Source: Rhynchopus sp. YZ270_cl-10 (lineage: Eukaryota; Euglenozoa; Diplonemea; Diplonemida; Diplonemidae). From it: a DNA stretch of 64,000 nucleotides. The stretch spans positions 1,178,001 through 1,242,000 of the forward strand of contig OZ037917.1 of the NCBI GenBank assembly GCA_964035575.1, given 5' to 3'. Each line of letters starts with the position of its first letter. The first letter of the stretch is position 1. Shown in pieces: positions 9,735 through 20,300 of this stretch. A program made the position numbers and the translations under genes. The notes below the pieces were generated by a model. It did no database searches and had not been told where the DNA came from. It saw only the letters and a program-made list of their open reading frames with translations.

Positions 9735-10815
9735 CAGGCTATTTCCTAAATCTGAGTTTCGATTTTAGGATTTGAGATTTTGGAAATGCCGCACTTTTTT
9801 TACCGACCAAATTTTCCCGGTTGCCGCACTTTTTTTTCGCCTAAGGGGGAAGGTAGGTAGGGCACTTCTGTCTGGGAAAAAGTGACCAGGGAAAAAAATG
9901 TTGGGGTCCCGTGCTCCCAAATGTGCGAAATAAGCAAGAAAAAAGTATTTTTGCGCACATGTGTATAAAAAAAATCCGCCTCCGGCGGGGTTCGTTTTCG
10001 AGGGTTTTCAGAGATATCACGATATGAGGATTCCTTAAGAAACCATTGAATCTTATTTCAGAATAATAGTACCTTAGAGTGTTTTTGGACACATATGACC
10101 CCACCGTGGAGAGCAATCGGCTCGTGCAATCAAAAGAAAGTGGAGAAAAGGTACAAAAAAAAAAGTTGGGTACCGTGCGCCTGCGGCGCTGCCTGTTCCC
10201 TTCCAGTTTCTACAGGCAAACACTTGCCCCCTTTACCTTACACTGACGGATTTTGACCAAAACCAAGAACTTGTCCATTTCGGCAAATTGACCCCACCAC
10301 ACAACGCACGGATTCCGGAAATGCAAATGCCGGTGTTTTCGGGCATTTTCATGTTTCAAGACGTCAGGATCAGGGAGAGAAAATCTGGTTGTGGGATTTA
10401 CCTTGGCCCTCTTTACCCTACATGGATTTTGACCAAAACCAAGAATTTGGCCATTTCGGCAAAGTGACCCCACCACAGCGCGGGCGGATTCCGGAAATTC
10501 CAATCGCGGTCTGTTTTGGAGCTGAAAACCCACTGTTTTTTTTCAGGGGGAAAATTGCTTCCAAAGGTCGGAATTTTCCGAATTTTCCTGAAAATGACCC
10601 TTGTTTACGAGTATGGGTTCATATTTTGCGAAAATTTAAGTCACTAAATTTTTGTCCATTTTTCCGAATATGCCCCACCACAAGCCGGGATTGGCTCGGA
10701 AATGCAACAAAACGCCCTCTTGGGCGGAAAAAAACCTCACAAAAATGCCGCACTTTTTTTTGCATTTCTTTTTCGAAATTTTGGAAAAAACGCCCCAGAG
10801 TTAGGAAATAGCCTG
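9735..10815. mobile_element. Non-autonomous hAT-like DNA transposon 1 (1081 bp)
   Basis: The ends are inverted: CAGGCTATTTCCTAA at the left is repeated exactly, reverse-complemented, at the right end, and similarity continues weakly. An exact 8-bp duplication TGCTTGTC flanks it (9727-9734 and 10816-10823). CAGG ends with an 8-bp target duplication are characteristic of the hAT superfamily. No transposase frame is present. Inside are two approximate direct repeats (about 10245 and 10423; GGATTTTGACCAAAACCAAG) and the motif GACCCCACC several times. It also carries GTACCGTGCGCCTGCGGCGC, shared with the other two hAT-like elements. Confidence 0.88.
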
Positions 10816-10925
10816 TGCTTGTCCTTAATCGTTTGCAGTTATCAACAAACAATGTCTTTTTTCGTCAAATAAAAAAAGCATAAAACCAAAGCAAAACAGA
10901 GACAACCAACAATTATCCTCCTTTT

Positions 10926-10961
10926 AAGGTGACTAAGCACAGGCTTAGGATCATCTTATAA
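10926..10961 (+). repeat. Dispersed hairpin family A, copy 1
   Basis: AAGGTGACTAAGC ... GCTTAGGATCATCTTA; the arms pair around a very short loop. A T-run follows. Confidence 0.65.
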
Positions 10962-11476
10962 TTTTTTTCTCTTTTTTTTTTTTGAAACAGTGCGCCCGCA
11001 AAACTTGATGGTAATGTGTAAGAATTATCAACACAAAAATATAATACGGTACACATCATCACAGAGAGAGCAGCACAGTTTGTTTTTTTTTTTAAATGGA
11101 CAGAGAGAAAAAGCCCTACAGGAAAGCCATCCCCCCCGCTGCGTTTTTCATTAATGTAAAGACAGTAAGAGGCAACACGAAAGTCTTTGCCTCTGTTCGA
11201 GCTTGTCTTACAACACAAACACAAAATGCTACGAAATAGCGAGGGGGGGGAGATGGATGAGGAACACCCAAACAAAATTGTATTTCTCTTTTCCTTCCCT
11301 TTTTCTTTCTGCTCCATTTTCCCTTTTTTTCCGTCCCATTTTTTGACCCGTCCCCGTTTGTTGTTATTGTTGTTAATTGCGTTTTATGTGTGTTCCCCAT
11401 TTTCAACAAAAAGAAAAATCCAAATTGAGTACAGATCCTGCACTAGCAGGGTGATTGTCGAAAAACAACAATAGTA

Positions 11477-11520
11477 TAGTGTAGGTCATCCTCGGGGTGT
11501 CTACACTAATACAAACCAAG
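11477..11520 (+). repeat. Dispersed hairpin family B, copy 2
   Basis: TAGTGTAG and CTACACTA form a perfect 8-bp stem around GTCATCCTCGGGGTGT, followed by ATACAAACC. Confidence 0.7.
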
Positions 11521-11801
11521 TTTTCAACAACAAAAAAAAAGCAGTGGACAGGATACCTTCCTGTCTTATAACTTATAACCAATCCAGAAGAAAAGTGTGC
11601 TTTTTTTAGATGACCGACCCACAAAAAAAAGCCTCATTTCGCAAAAAAAAAAAAAGAGGGAAAATAATAATCAAAAACAATCCTAAAAGAGTTTGTATTC
11701 GGGGCTGAATTCATTTATTCGCTCGGTGGGAGAAGTGATTCGGTTCTTTTTTCTCTCTTTTTCACAATCTTTTTATGGATTCTGTGAAAAGAAAAAACAA
11801 G

Positions 11802-11934
11802 TAATTGCTATCGGAAAAAAAACGGGGTGTGCTGTGGAACTCCATCCTGTAGAAATAATCTACAACACGCCCAGCATTCTGCTCTTCTACTGCGGAGCTT
11901 TCCACAGCACACCCCGCTTTTTTCTTAGCAATTA
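11802..11934. repeat. 133-bp long hairpin (foldback element)
   Basis: TAATTGCTA at the left end pairs with TAGCAATTA at the right end. Inside, CGGGGTGTGCTGTGGAA (11823-11839) pairs perfectly with its complement at 11900-11916. Poly-A and poly-T arms separate the two stems. No flanking duplication is evident. Confidence 0.7.
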
Positions 11935-12040
11935 GTTGTTCTTGTTGTTATTGTTATTTTCAACCACCTTCCTTCAACCCTTGTAGGGATCAGTTGCCAT
12001 TTTTTTCGCGAAAACATGAAATTATACATTTCAAGAGAAC

Positions 12041-12838
12041 AAATTAAAAAGGGTCCTTATTTGCATTTTTGGGCTCCGCCCGTGCAGTGGTGGGGTCAAT
12101 CTCGAAAATTGGACAATTTTTTGACCACTTAAATTTTGAGAAATATGAGCCCGGTTGCTTATACGTGGGGCCCATTTTCGGCTAAAATTTTCCTCAAAAT
12201 CTGGTTTTGTAAAATTGACCCTTTACTCCCCCCCCACATCGATTTCAATACTATACCTTACTTCACCTACGGTTGCCCTTACAGGGGGGTGAAGGAAGGT
12301 AAGTTGAAAAAAGGGTCCTTATTTGCATTTTTGGGCTCCGCCCGTGCAGTGGTGGGGTCAATCTCGAAAATTGGACAATTTTTTGACCACTTAAATTTTG
12401 AGAAATATGAGCCCGGTTGCTTATACGTGGGGCCCATTTTCGGCTAAAATTTTCCTCAAAATCTGGTTTTGTAAAATTGACCCTTTACTCCCCCCCCACA
12501 TCGATTTCAATACTATACCTTACTTCACCTACGGTTGCCCTTACAGGGGGGTGAAGGAAGGTAAGTTGACAAATTAAAAAGGGTCCTTATTTGCATTTTT
12601 GGGCTCCGCCCGTGCAGTGGTGGGGTCAATCTCGAAAATTGGACAATTTTTTGACCACTTAAATTTTGAGAAATATGAGCCCGGTTGCTTATACGTGGGG
12701 CCCATTTTCGGCTAAAATTTTCCTCAAAATCTGGTTTTGTAAAATTGACCCTTTACTCCCCCCCCACATCGATTTCAATACTATACCTTACTTCACCTAC
12801 GGTTGCCCTTACAGGGGGGTGAAGGAAGGTAAGTTGAA
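12041..12838. repeat. Three tandem ~265-bp units
   Basis: Units begin with AAAGGGTCCTTATTTGC near 12048, 12310 and 12578 and end GGTAAGTTGA. They are almost identical to each other; spacing is 262 and 268 bp, the difference coming from an extra CAAATTAAAA at the third junction, also present before the first. Each contains TGGTGGGGTCA and a stretch resembling, in inverted orientation, part of the hAT-like element at 9735-10815. A short frame in each unit is not preserved as protein across the array. Confidence 0.85.
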
Positions 12839-13316
12839 AATTGTGCCTGCTATCTAGTTATAGTAGTCTATAATCAAATATGGTTTCTTCTTCTCACAAA
12901 ATCGTTGGCATTGTTTTCTGAAACAGATAAGGCTTTCTTGAATGACGGACACATGGATTATTTTTTTTATTTTTTTTGTATTCCATTTTTCATTCCTTAT
13001 TAATTATTTTCAAGAGTTTTTTTTTTTTGGCTAACGAGAGAGAGAGGGTTTTGTTAGTTCCTCTAAGAAAGCCTTTGTTTTATTTGCGATTTGAGACTTA
13101 CCATTCATGGGTCCCTCCACACCCACACCCCCCCTTTCCTTACCCATCCACAACCCCGCTTGGAGTACAATGAGAAATAAAAGAATGCTGTCATACCCAT
13201 TGTTCTAAAAAGAAGTAACCAGAGCTGATTCTTTCGATGGTGCGTGGCAACAACACTCAGCTCAGTAAAAACTGGCCACTTTATGTTGTCGTAGAACCAA
13301 ACAGAATTTTTTGATT

Positions 13317-13344
13317 TGTGCTTTCATCCGGATGGCTGGCATCC
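13317..13344 (+). repeat. Family E, 3'-end fragment
   Basis: TGTGCTTTCATCCGGATGGC, then TGGCATC; matches the 3' part of the ~800-bp repeat only. Confidence 0.5.
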
Positions 13345-13369
13345 TTCGCTTTGATTGTGCATGGTGTTC

Positions 13370-15155
13370 TTTATTTGCCACACATCTTTTGCACTTTGCC
13401 CCCCTCTGCTCTCTCCATGCTAATAACACCCCACGCCAGGCCAATCAACAACACTCAGCAACATGTCGACCGGACTGAAGACCCTGAAGGAGCATGATCC
13501 TGTCATGTGGGACCTGATTGAGCAGGAGAAGCGCCGCCAGTGGGCCGGCCTTGAGATGGTATGTGCTGCACAACACACCACACTGCACAAAGGGCGATGT
13601 TCTGCGCAAGAATTGCCCTCACAAGGCATCCATCACACTACACACCACACACCACCTTGCGGCAGATTGCCTCCGAGAACCTGACGTCGAAGGCCGTGAT
13701 GGAGTGCATGGGCTCCTGCCTCACGAACAAGTACTCCGAGGGCCAGGTCGGAAACCGTTACTACGGAGGAAACGAGGTGATTGACAAGGTATGTGTACAG
13801 ACACAACAAGACAAAACACAACCACAACCCCCACGGTGCGACAGGTCGAGCAGCTGGCGAAGGACCGTTGCCTGCAGACGTTCAAGGTGAACACTGACGA
13901 GTGGGGTGTGAACGTGCAGCCGTACTCTGGGTATGTGCATCACAGCCTTGCCACCGAACCACAAGAATACAACACCACATGCCCTCCTGTGGGCCATACT
14001 CCGTTCAGGCGTTACCCACTCTAAATCTGTTATCAAACACAACACACTCCACACACCACCACAAACAGATCGTCGGCAAACTTCGGTGTGTACACAGCAC
14101 TGATCCAGCCGCACGACCGCATCATGGGACTGGACCTGCCGAGTGGTGGGCACCTGACCCACGGATACTACACAGCAAAGAAGAAGATCTCGGCAACGTC
14201 GATCTACTTCGAGTCGTTCCCGTACAAGGTGAAGTCGGACGGACACGTGGACATGGAGGAGCTGTCGAGGAACTCGAAGGTGTTCCGCCCGAAGATCCTT
14301 GTGATGGGTGGGTCTGCGTACCCGCGTGAGTGGGACTACGCCGGATTCAGGAAGATTGCGGACGACTGCGGCGCACTTCTGATGATGGACATGGCGCACA
14401 TCAGCGGGCTGGTGGCAACGGAGGAGGCGGAGTCGCCGTTCAAGTACGCGGACATTGTGACGACGACGACCCACAAGTCGCTGCGTGGACCGCGCTCGGG
14501 TGTGATCTTCTACAGGAAGACGGCACGCGCGGACGGAGCACCGACCGGCTGGGAGACCAAGATCGACATGGCGATCTTCCCCGGTCTGCAGGGTGGCCCG
14601 CACGAGCACCAGATTGCGGCTGTGGCGACACAGATGCTTGAGGTGCAGACCCCCGAGTTCAAGCAGTACTCGGTGCAGGTGCGTGCGAACATGCGTGCGA
14701 TGGCCGAGTGCATGATGAAGCGTGGATGGGACCTGGTGACAAGCGGGACGGACAACCACCTGCTGATGTGGCACGTCAAGCCCCTGGGCCTCTCGGGTGC
14801 CAAGGTCGAGCGTGCACTTGAGCTCATCTCGATCAGCGTGAACAAGAACACTGTTGCGACGGACGTGTCTGCGCTGCTCCCCAGCGGCATCCGTGTGGGT
14901 GCTGGCGCCGTGACAACACGTGGCATGAAGGAGGCCGACATGGAGACCATCACAGGCTTCTACGAGGAGGTCGTCAAGATCTGCCTCGACGTCCAGGCCA
15001 AGTCCGGCAAGAAGCTCACCGACTTCCTCCCTGCCCTCGCAGCCAGCCCAGAGATCGTTGCCCTCCGCACCAAGGTCGAGACCTTCGCCAAGAAGTGGCC
15101 CATGCCCGGCTTCGAGCTCAACACCATGAAGTACCAGGAATAGATCTTTGGCACA
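13370..15155 (+). repeat. Segmental duplication carrying SHMT, copy 1
   Basis: Homology to 47929-49710 starts at TTATTTGCCACACATC and covers the leader, all exons and introns, and a few bases past the stop. I count about eight differences over 1.78 kb, including one 3-bp indel in intron 1. Confidence 0.9.
13463..15143 (+). CDS. SHMT: Serine hydroxymethyltransferase, copy 1 (four exons)
   Basis: Exons 13463-13558, 13666-13788, 13845-13930 and 14069-15143 join to 459 residues. Introns of 107, 56 and 138 bp all begin GTATGTG and end CAG; the last splits a Gly codon. The product converts serine and tetrahydrofolate to glycine and methylene-tetrahydrofolate with PLP. Family landmarks are intact: IASENLTS near residue 33, [61 protein letters not shown] and the PLP-lysine motif [13 protein letters not shown]. 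There is no obvious mitochondrial presequence, so a cytosolic enzyme is likely. The encoded protein is the same as that of the copy at 48023, since the exon differences I found are synonymous. Confidence 0.97.
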
Positions 15156-15197
15156 CAATGAGGAGGCGATCTTTCTCTTAGCATAGACAAACGACAA

Positions 15198-15240
15198 CTA
15201 TGGTGTAAGGCTCATCCTCGCGGATGTCTACACTAATGCA
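15198..15240 (+). repeat. Dispersed hairpin family B, copy 3
   Basis: GTGTAAGGCTCATCCTCG ... TGTCTACACTAATGCA, 55 bp after the SHMT stop. The second SHMT copy is likewise followed by a family B hairpin at 49847. Confidence 0.65.
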
Positions 15241-15350
15241 CAGACTTGGATGCTATGCTTTGTGAGAAGTGGCCCTTTATTACTCTCGGTGCATCTTGCG
15301 ATACTCTGTTTTTATTATTATTTATATTTCTTTATTCCCGACGGAGTGTC

Positions 15351-15388
15351 AGTGCCTGCGTCCACAGAGGCGCTGTGTACTGCCAACT
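15351..15388 (+). repeat. Dispersed repeat family C, copy 1
   Basis: AGTGCCTGCGTCCACAGAGG then CGCTGTGTACTGCCAACTCC, followed by a T-run. Confidence 0.55.
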
Positions 15389-15722
15389 CCGATTTTTTTT
15401 TTCTGTTCAAGTTTTATTTAAAACAAAAGAACAAAAAGGGAAACCAAAATCCAATTTTTAGAGACTCTACAAACGCTTTGCACGTATATTTACATTGAAC
15501 TTAGACAAGGATTCTGTGCATAGCAAAAAAAGGGGTTGGTTTTTTTATGTATTGTTGCTTTCTATTCCGTCAGCAATAAAAGTGAAAAAAAATTAGAAAC
15601 GAAAAAAAAATATGGCCAAAAAAAAATGTTGTTACTTTACTGGTAGGTCAAAAGAGTTCTCACTACTGCGCAGACGGCTCGGGGAAGTTGTGTGTGTTTT
15701 TTTTTTAATCTGTTTTTGTTGT

Positions 15723-15770
15723 CAGTGCCTGTGTCCGCTGATGAACGGTGAGGCGTTTGCACCTTTCAAC
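15723..15770 (+). repeat. Dispersed repeat family C, copy 2
   Basis: CAGTGCCTGTGTCCGC, then GGTGAGGCGTTTGCACCTTT and CAAC. The outer arms (AGTGC and GCACC/T) can pair. Confidence 0.6.
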
Positions 15771-16056
15771 CTGTCTTTTATTTTTTCTACAAAATAAAAT
15801 AGTGTGCGTGTGTATTTTGTTACAAAAGTATTTTTTTTATAACGATCCAAGAAACAGAACAAAAATGATCAAAAAAAAAAAAAAAGGATTTATCAAAATG
15901 TCCGGTATTTTTAGATGCAAAAGTGCATAGGTGACGAAAAGGATCAGTTGATTACAAAGTGTAGGTTTTTTAAAAAGATGTGCGTGCACGAGAGGCACAT
16001 CCATCTTTACAGAATTTTCGTCTTTTTTGTTTTATTCTCAGCTTTTTACCCCCCAC

Positions 16057-16095
16057 AAGATGACTCAGCAACGAGAGGCTTAGGGTCATCTTATA
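16057..16095 (+). repeat. Dispersed hairpin family A, copy 2
   Basis: AAGATGACTCAGC, AACGAGAG loop, GCTTAGGGTCATCTTA; a family C repeat follows 11 bp later. Confidence 0.65.
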
Positions 16096-16105
16096 TACTT
16101 TTCGT

Positions 16106-16143
16106 TAGTGCCCGCGTCCACAGAGGCGTTTGTACTTACAACT
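16106..16143 (+). repeat. Dispersed repeat family C, copy 3
   Basis: AGTGCCCGCGTCCACAGAGG followed by CGTTTGTACTTACAAC. Confidence 0.6.
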
Positions 16144-16261
16144 TTCATTTTTTTCTCTCTCTCTCTATTGCCACCCCCTCCTTTATTTGTTTCAATCTAT
16201 TTTGAATTAAAGAAGGGGTACCTGTGCACTTGGTTGTGGACAAAAAAAAATTTTTTTTTTT

Positions 16262-16357
16262 ACCTGATTTTGCTCTGAAATTTGATGGTGTTTTAAAGTG
16301 GTTTTGATACAAAAAACTCCATACGAAATATCACCAAATTTCAGGCAAAAATCAGGT
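16262..16357. mobile_element. Palindromic MITE-like element, ACCTGATTTT family, copy 2
   Basis: Starts ACCTGATTTTGC and ends CAAAAATCAGGT; inner GAAATTTG and AAATTTC arms pair too. 96 bp. Confidence 0.7.
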
Positions 16358-16647
16358 GGAAAAAAAATATAGGAAACTAAGATAAAAGGTAGCGCAATTC
16401 ATCTCATATCACAGAGGCTGTTGTGTAGGTGCAAAAAAGCCTCGTCAACTACTGTTTCCCCCCCCCCCCCCCCCCTTTATTTTGTTGTTGCACTATTCCT
16501 CATTTCCCCCCGTATCTACGTCGCCAAATGAAGCCGCCCTCTATTTTATTTTATTTGTTTTCTTTGAAATCCATTTTGTTGGAATTCGTGGAGTGTTTGT
16601 GGTGCTCCCAAGTCTCTAGTGGCCACTGCATGCACCACTTTTTCCCG

Positions 16648-16686
16648 AAGGTGACTAAGCGAAGGAGAGGCTTAGGTTCATCTTAT
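16648..16686 (+). repeat. Dispersed hairpin family A, copy 3
   Basis: AAGGTGACTAAGC, GAAGGAGA loop, GGCTTAGGTTCATCTTA. Confidence 0.65.
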
Positions 16687-17040
16687 GAAACTGTTTTCAT
16701 TTTGTCTTTTTTAACAACAGCAACACCAAACGTACAAAAAAAAAGCTATTTTGGGGTGTTTTCGACACCTCTATTATAGCACCAAGGCACTATGTCCTCC
16801 CCCCCCCACCACCACCACCACCCCACACCCTTGAGACAGCGCTGCTGCTTCGTGAGACTCGTTCCCCCCCAAGGTTATCATACAAGAAAAAGAAGAAAAA
16901 TAAAAAAAGGAGACACTTTGACCGTACCCTGTCCTCCCCCCAAATATGGACCCAATTTTGGGTCCAAATCCTTTATTTTGTTGAGTGGAAGCGGGGAGTA
17001 GTAGAGCATATCAGATGTAAACCACGAAAATGGATTGTTG

Positions 17041-17120
17041 GGGGGTCCCCCCACGGTGCACCTGATCATTGTACCAAAGGTATACTGTACACGGGCGGGC
17101 TGTTGTATTTCAAAGCAACC
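17041..17120 (+). repeat. Dispersed repeat family D, long copy 2
   Basis: CACGGTGCACCTGATCATTG, then AAAGGTATACTGTACACGGG and TTGTATTTCAAAGCAAC. Best match is the long copy at 27829. Confidence 0.55.
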
Positions 17121-17350
17121 CCCTTTTTTTTGGTCAGACGCGACCATTTTGAGTCGGAGGACGTTATATGATGAGTCGGTGATCAGCCCACCTCAGGATG
17201 GCCTCCTCCCGTACCTGCTTCACGGCTTTGACAATGAACATTACCCACACACTCTCCCTCTCACTCTCTCCCTCCAATCCACCAGACGACTACACTTTTA
17301 TCCCTCGCAACTAAAAAAAAAAACCAACACAAATCCTGGAAGAACGTACC

Positions 17351-20300
17351 ATGCGTGGTTTAGTGTCTGTTGTTGTGTGTGCCCTTGCGACAACCGTCGT
17401 ACGGGCGGAGGTAGCTGAGGACTACCCTTACGTCTGCCAGAACGGCGAGCAGGTTGTCGTCACAGACACCATCGGCTACGTGAGCTACCCGGGGACACGC
17501 AACCACCGCTGGCGGTACGAGCCCAATGAGAACCGCTGCTGGCGATTTTCGTGCGCACACTCTGTCGTGGTGACGTGGGACCGTGTTGACATGGAGGAGG
17601 GCGACGACTTCGTGGAGACATACTCGCGCAAGGGGTCGCAGTACTACACACGGGATTCGCAGCTGACGGGGCGTTTCGAGGACGAAGGCCCGATCTCGTA
17701 CGAAGGTGATGTTGTGTTCCGCATTGTGAGCGACGGCCGTGTGGAGAAGACCGGCTTCGACATCACCTTTGTGTGTGGCACTGCCGCTCCCACGTCGAAT
17801 GTGCCTACCCCAGCGCCTCCGACAGATGCTCCGTCTGTTGTGCCCTTCCCGGACTCCTGTGGGGTGCGCAACGTGGTGACCGAGGACGGTGTGATCTCGC
17901 ACGCAGGGACGTACAAAGCGAACCAGAACATCTGCTGGCTGCTGCAGTGCGAGGCCGTCGTCGGGATGGACTTCAGCCTCTTCATCACAGAGCCCACCTA
18001 CGACGTGCTTGCCGTCTCGCAGTACGAAGGCAACGTGCCCACAGTGGTCAAGGAGATGTCTGGGCCACTGGCCACGCCGTTCGTGGTGTCTGCTGCGGGG
18101 CACGTTCTGCTGCACTTCACCAGCGACTACTCGATACAGGAGTCGGGCTTCATCCTGGCCCACACCTGTGGAGCAGCAACAACCTCAGGTGCGCCTGCAA
18201 CCAACCCACCTGTCACCAACCCACCTGTCACCAACCCACCTGCCACCAACCCACCTGCAACCAACCCGCCTGCAACCAACCCACCTGCCACCAACCCACC
18301 TGCAACGGACCCACCCGCAACCAACCCACCTGCAACCAACCCACCTGTCACCAACCCACCTGCCACCAACCCACCTGCAACGGACCCACCCGCAACCAAC
18401 CCACCGGACACGATCGCACCCACCAACGCACCTGCACCCCCTGGCTACCCTGATGTGTGCTTTGGAAAGACCGGAGACATTGGTCATGACGACGAGTGGC
18501 TGTGGTCTGACGACATTGCCGTCGGTGGTGTGCACTGCTGGAGGTACGCTGTGTGCAGCGCAGGTTCCCTCTCGAAGTTCAACTTCAGGACTGTGGGTGC
18601 ATTGACCTTCACCATCTACAACGAGGCAGGCGTGCTCATTGACACCGTCACCACAGAGGGCACCAAGCACTACCTTGGCAATGTCATCATCCATGTTACC
18701 CTTCCTGATGTGATTCCGGCCTTCGACTTCGGATGGTCGTGCGCAACCACTGACGCACCTGCCACAGACCCACCTGCAACGGACCCTCCGGCAACCGACC
18801 CGCCAGCAACCAACCCACCTGCAACGATCGCACCCACCAACGCACCTGCACCTCCTGGCTACCCTGACGTGTGCTTCGGTACTTCTGGAGACATTGGCGT
18901 TGACGACGAGTGGCTGTGGTCTGACTCCCTCTCGATGGGTGGTGCGTACTGCTGGAGGTACGCTGTGTGCAGCGCAGGTTCCCTCTCGAAGTTCAACTTC
19001 AGGACTGTGGGTGCACTGACCTTCACCATCTACAACGAGGCAGGCATGCTCATTGACACCGTCACCACAGAGGGCACCAAGCACTACCTTGGCAATGTCA
19101 TCATCCATGTTACCCTTCCTGATGTGATCCCTGCCTTCGACTTCGGATGGTCGTGCGCAACCACTGACGCACCCGCAACCAACCCACCGGACACGATCGC
19201 ACCCACCAACGCACCTGCACCTCCTGGCTACCCTGACGTGTGCTTCGGTACTTCTGGAGACATTGGCGTTGACGACGAGTGGCTGTGGTCTGACTCCCTC
19301 TCGATGGGTGGTACGTACTGCTGGAGGTACGCTGTGTGCAGTGCAGGTTCCCTCTCGAAGTTCAACTTCAGGACTGTGGGTGCACTGACCTTCACCATCT
19401 ACAACGAGGCAGGCATGCTCATTGACACCGTCACCACAGAGGGCACCAAGCACTACCTTGGCAATGTCATCATCCATGTTACCCTTCCTGATGTGATCCC
19501 TGCCTTCGACTTCGGATGGTCGTGCGCAACCACTGACGCACCTGCCACGAACCCACCTGCCACCATCGCACCCACCAACGCACCTGCACCTCCTGGCTAC
19601 CCTGACGTGTGCTTCGGTACTTCTGGAGACATTGGCGTCGACGACGAGTGGCTGTGGTCTGACTCCCTCTCGATGGGTGGTGCATACTGCTGGAGATACG
19701 CTGTGTGCAGCGCAGGTTCCCTCTCGAAGTTCAACTTCAGGACTGTGGGTGCATTGACCTTCACCATCTACAACGAGGCAGGCGTGCTCATTGACACCGT
19801 CACCACAGAGGGCACGAAGCACTACCTTGGCAATGTCATCATCCATGTTACCCTTCCTGATGTGATCCCTGCCTTCGACTTCGGATGGTCGTGCGCAACC
19901 ACTGACGCACCCGCAACCAACCCACCTGCAACGATCGCACCCACCAACGCACCTGCACCTCCTGGCTACCCTGACGTGTGCTTCGGTACTTCTGGAGACA
20001 TTGGTCATGACGACGAGTGGCTGTGGTCTGACTCCCTCTCGATGGGTGGTGCGTACTGCTGGAGGTACGCTGTGTGCAGCGCAGGTTCGATGTCGAAGTT
20101 CAACTTCAGGACCGTTGGTGCATTGACCTTCACCATCTACAACGAGGCAGGCGTGCTCATTGACACCGTCACCACAGAGGGCACGAAGCACTACCTTGGC
20201 AACGTCATCATCCATGTCACCCTTCCTGATGTGATCCCTGCCTTCGACTTTGGATGGTCGTGCGCCACCACTAACGCACCCGCAACCAACCCACCGGACA

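Larger units (their letters stand above)
7079..13369. other. Gene-free, repeat-rich spacer (6.3 kb)
   Basis: Only short spurious frames are present. It contains a 101-bp palindrome (7674), repeat families A, B, E and F, a 1081-bp hAT-like element (9735-10815), a 133-bp hairpin (11802-11934), a three-unit tandem repeat (12041-12838) and many homopolymer tracts. These are listed separately. Confidence 0.75.
15149..17350. other. Repeat-bearing spacer after SHMT copy 1
   Basis: No gene recognised. It holds one family B hairpin, three family C repeats, two family A hairpins, an ACCTGATTTT palindrome and one family D repeat, interspersed with poly-A/T and a C-run near 16449-16475. Confidence 0.7.

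Noticed and set aside
13761-15197. Long - strand frames opposite both SHMT genes (also 48318-49712)
   Set aside because: They cross introns and exons of a certain enzyme gene and exist only because of its codon bias.
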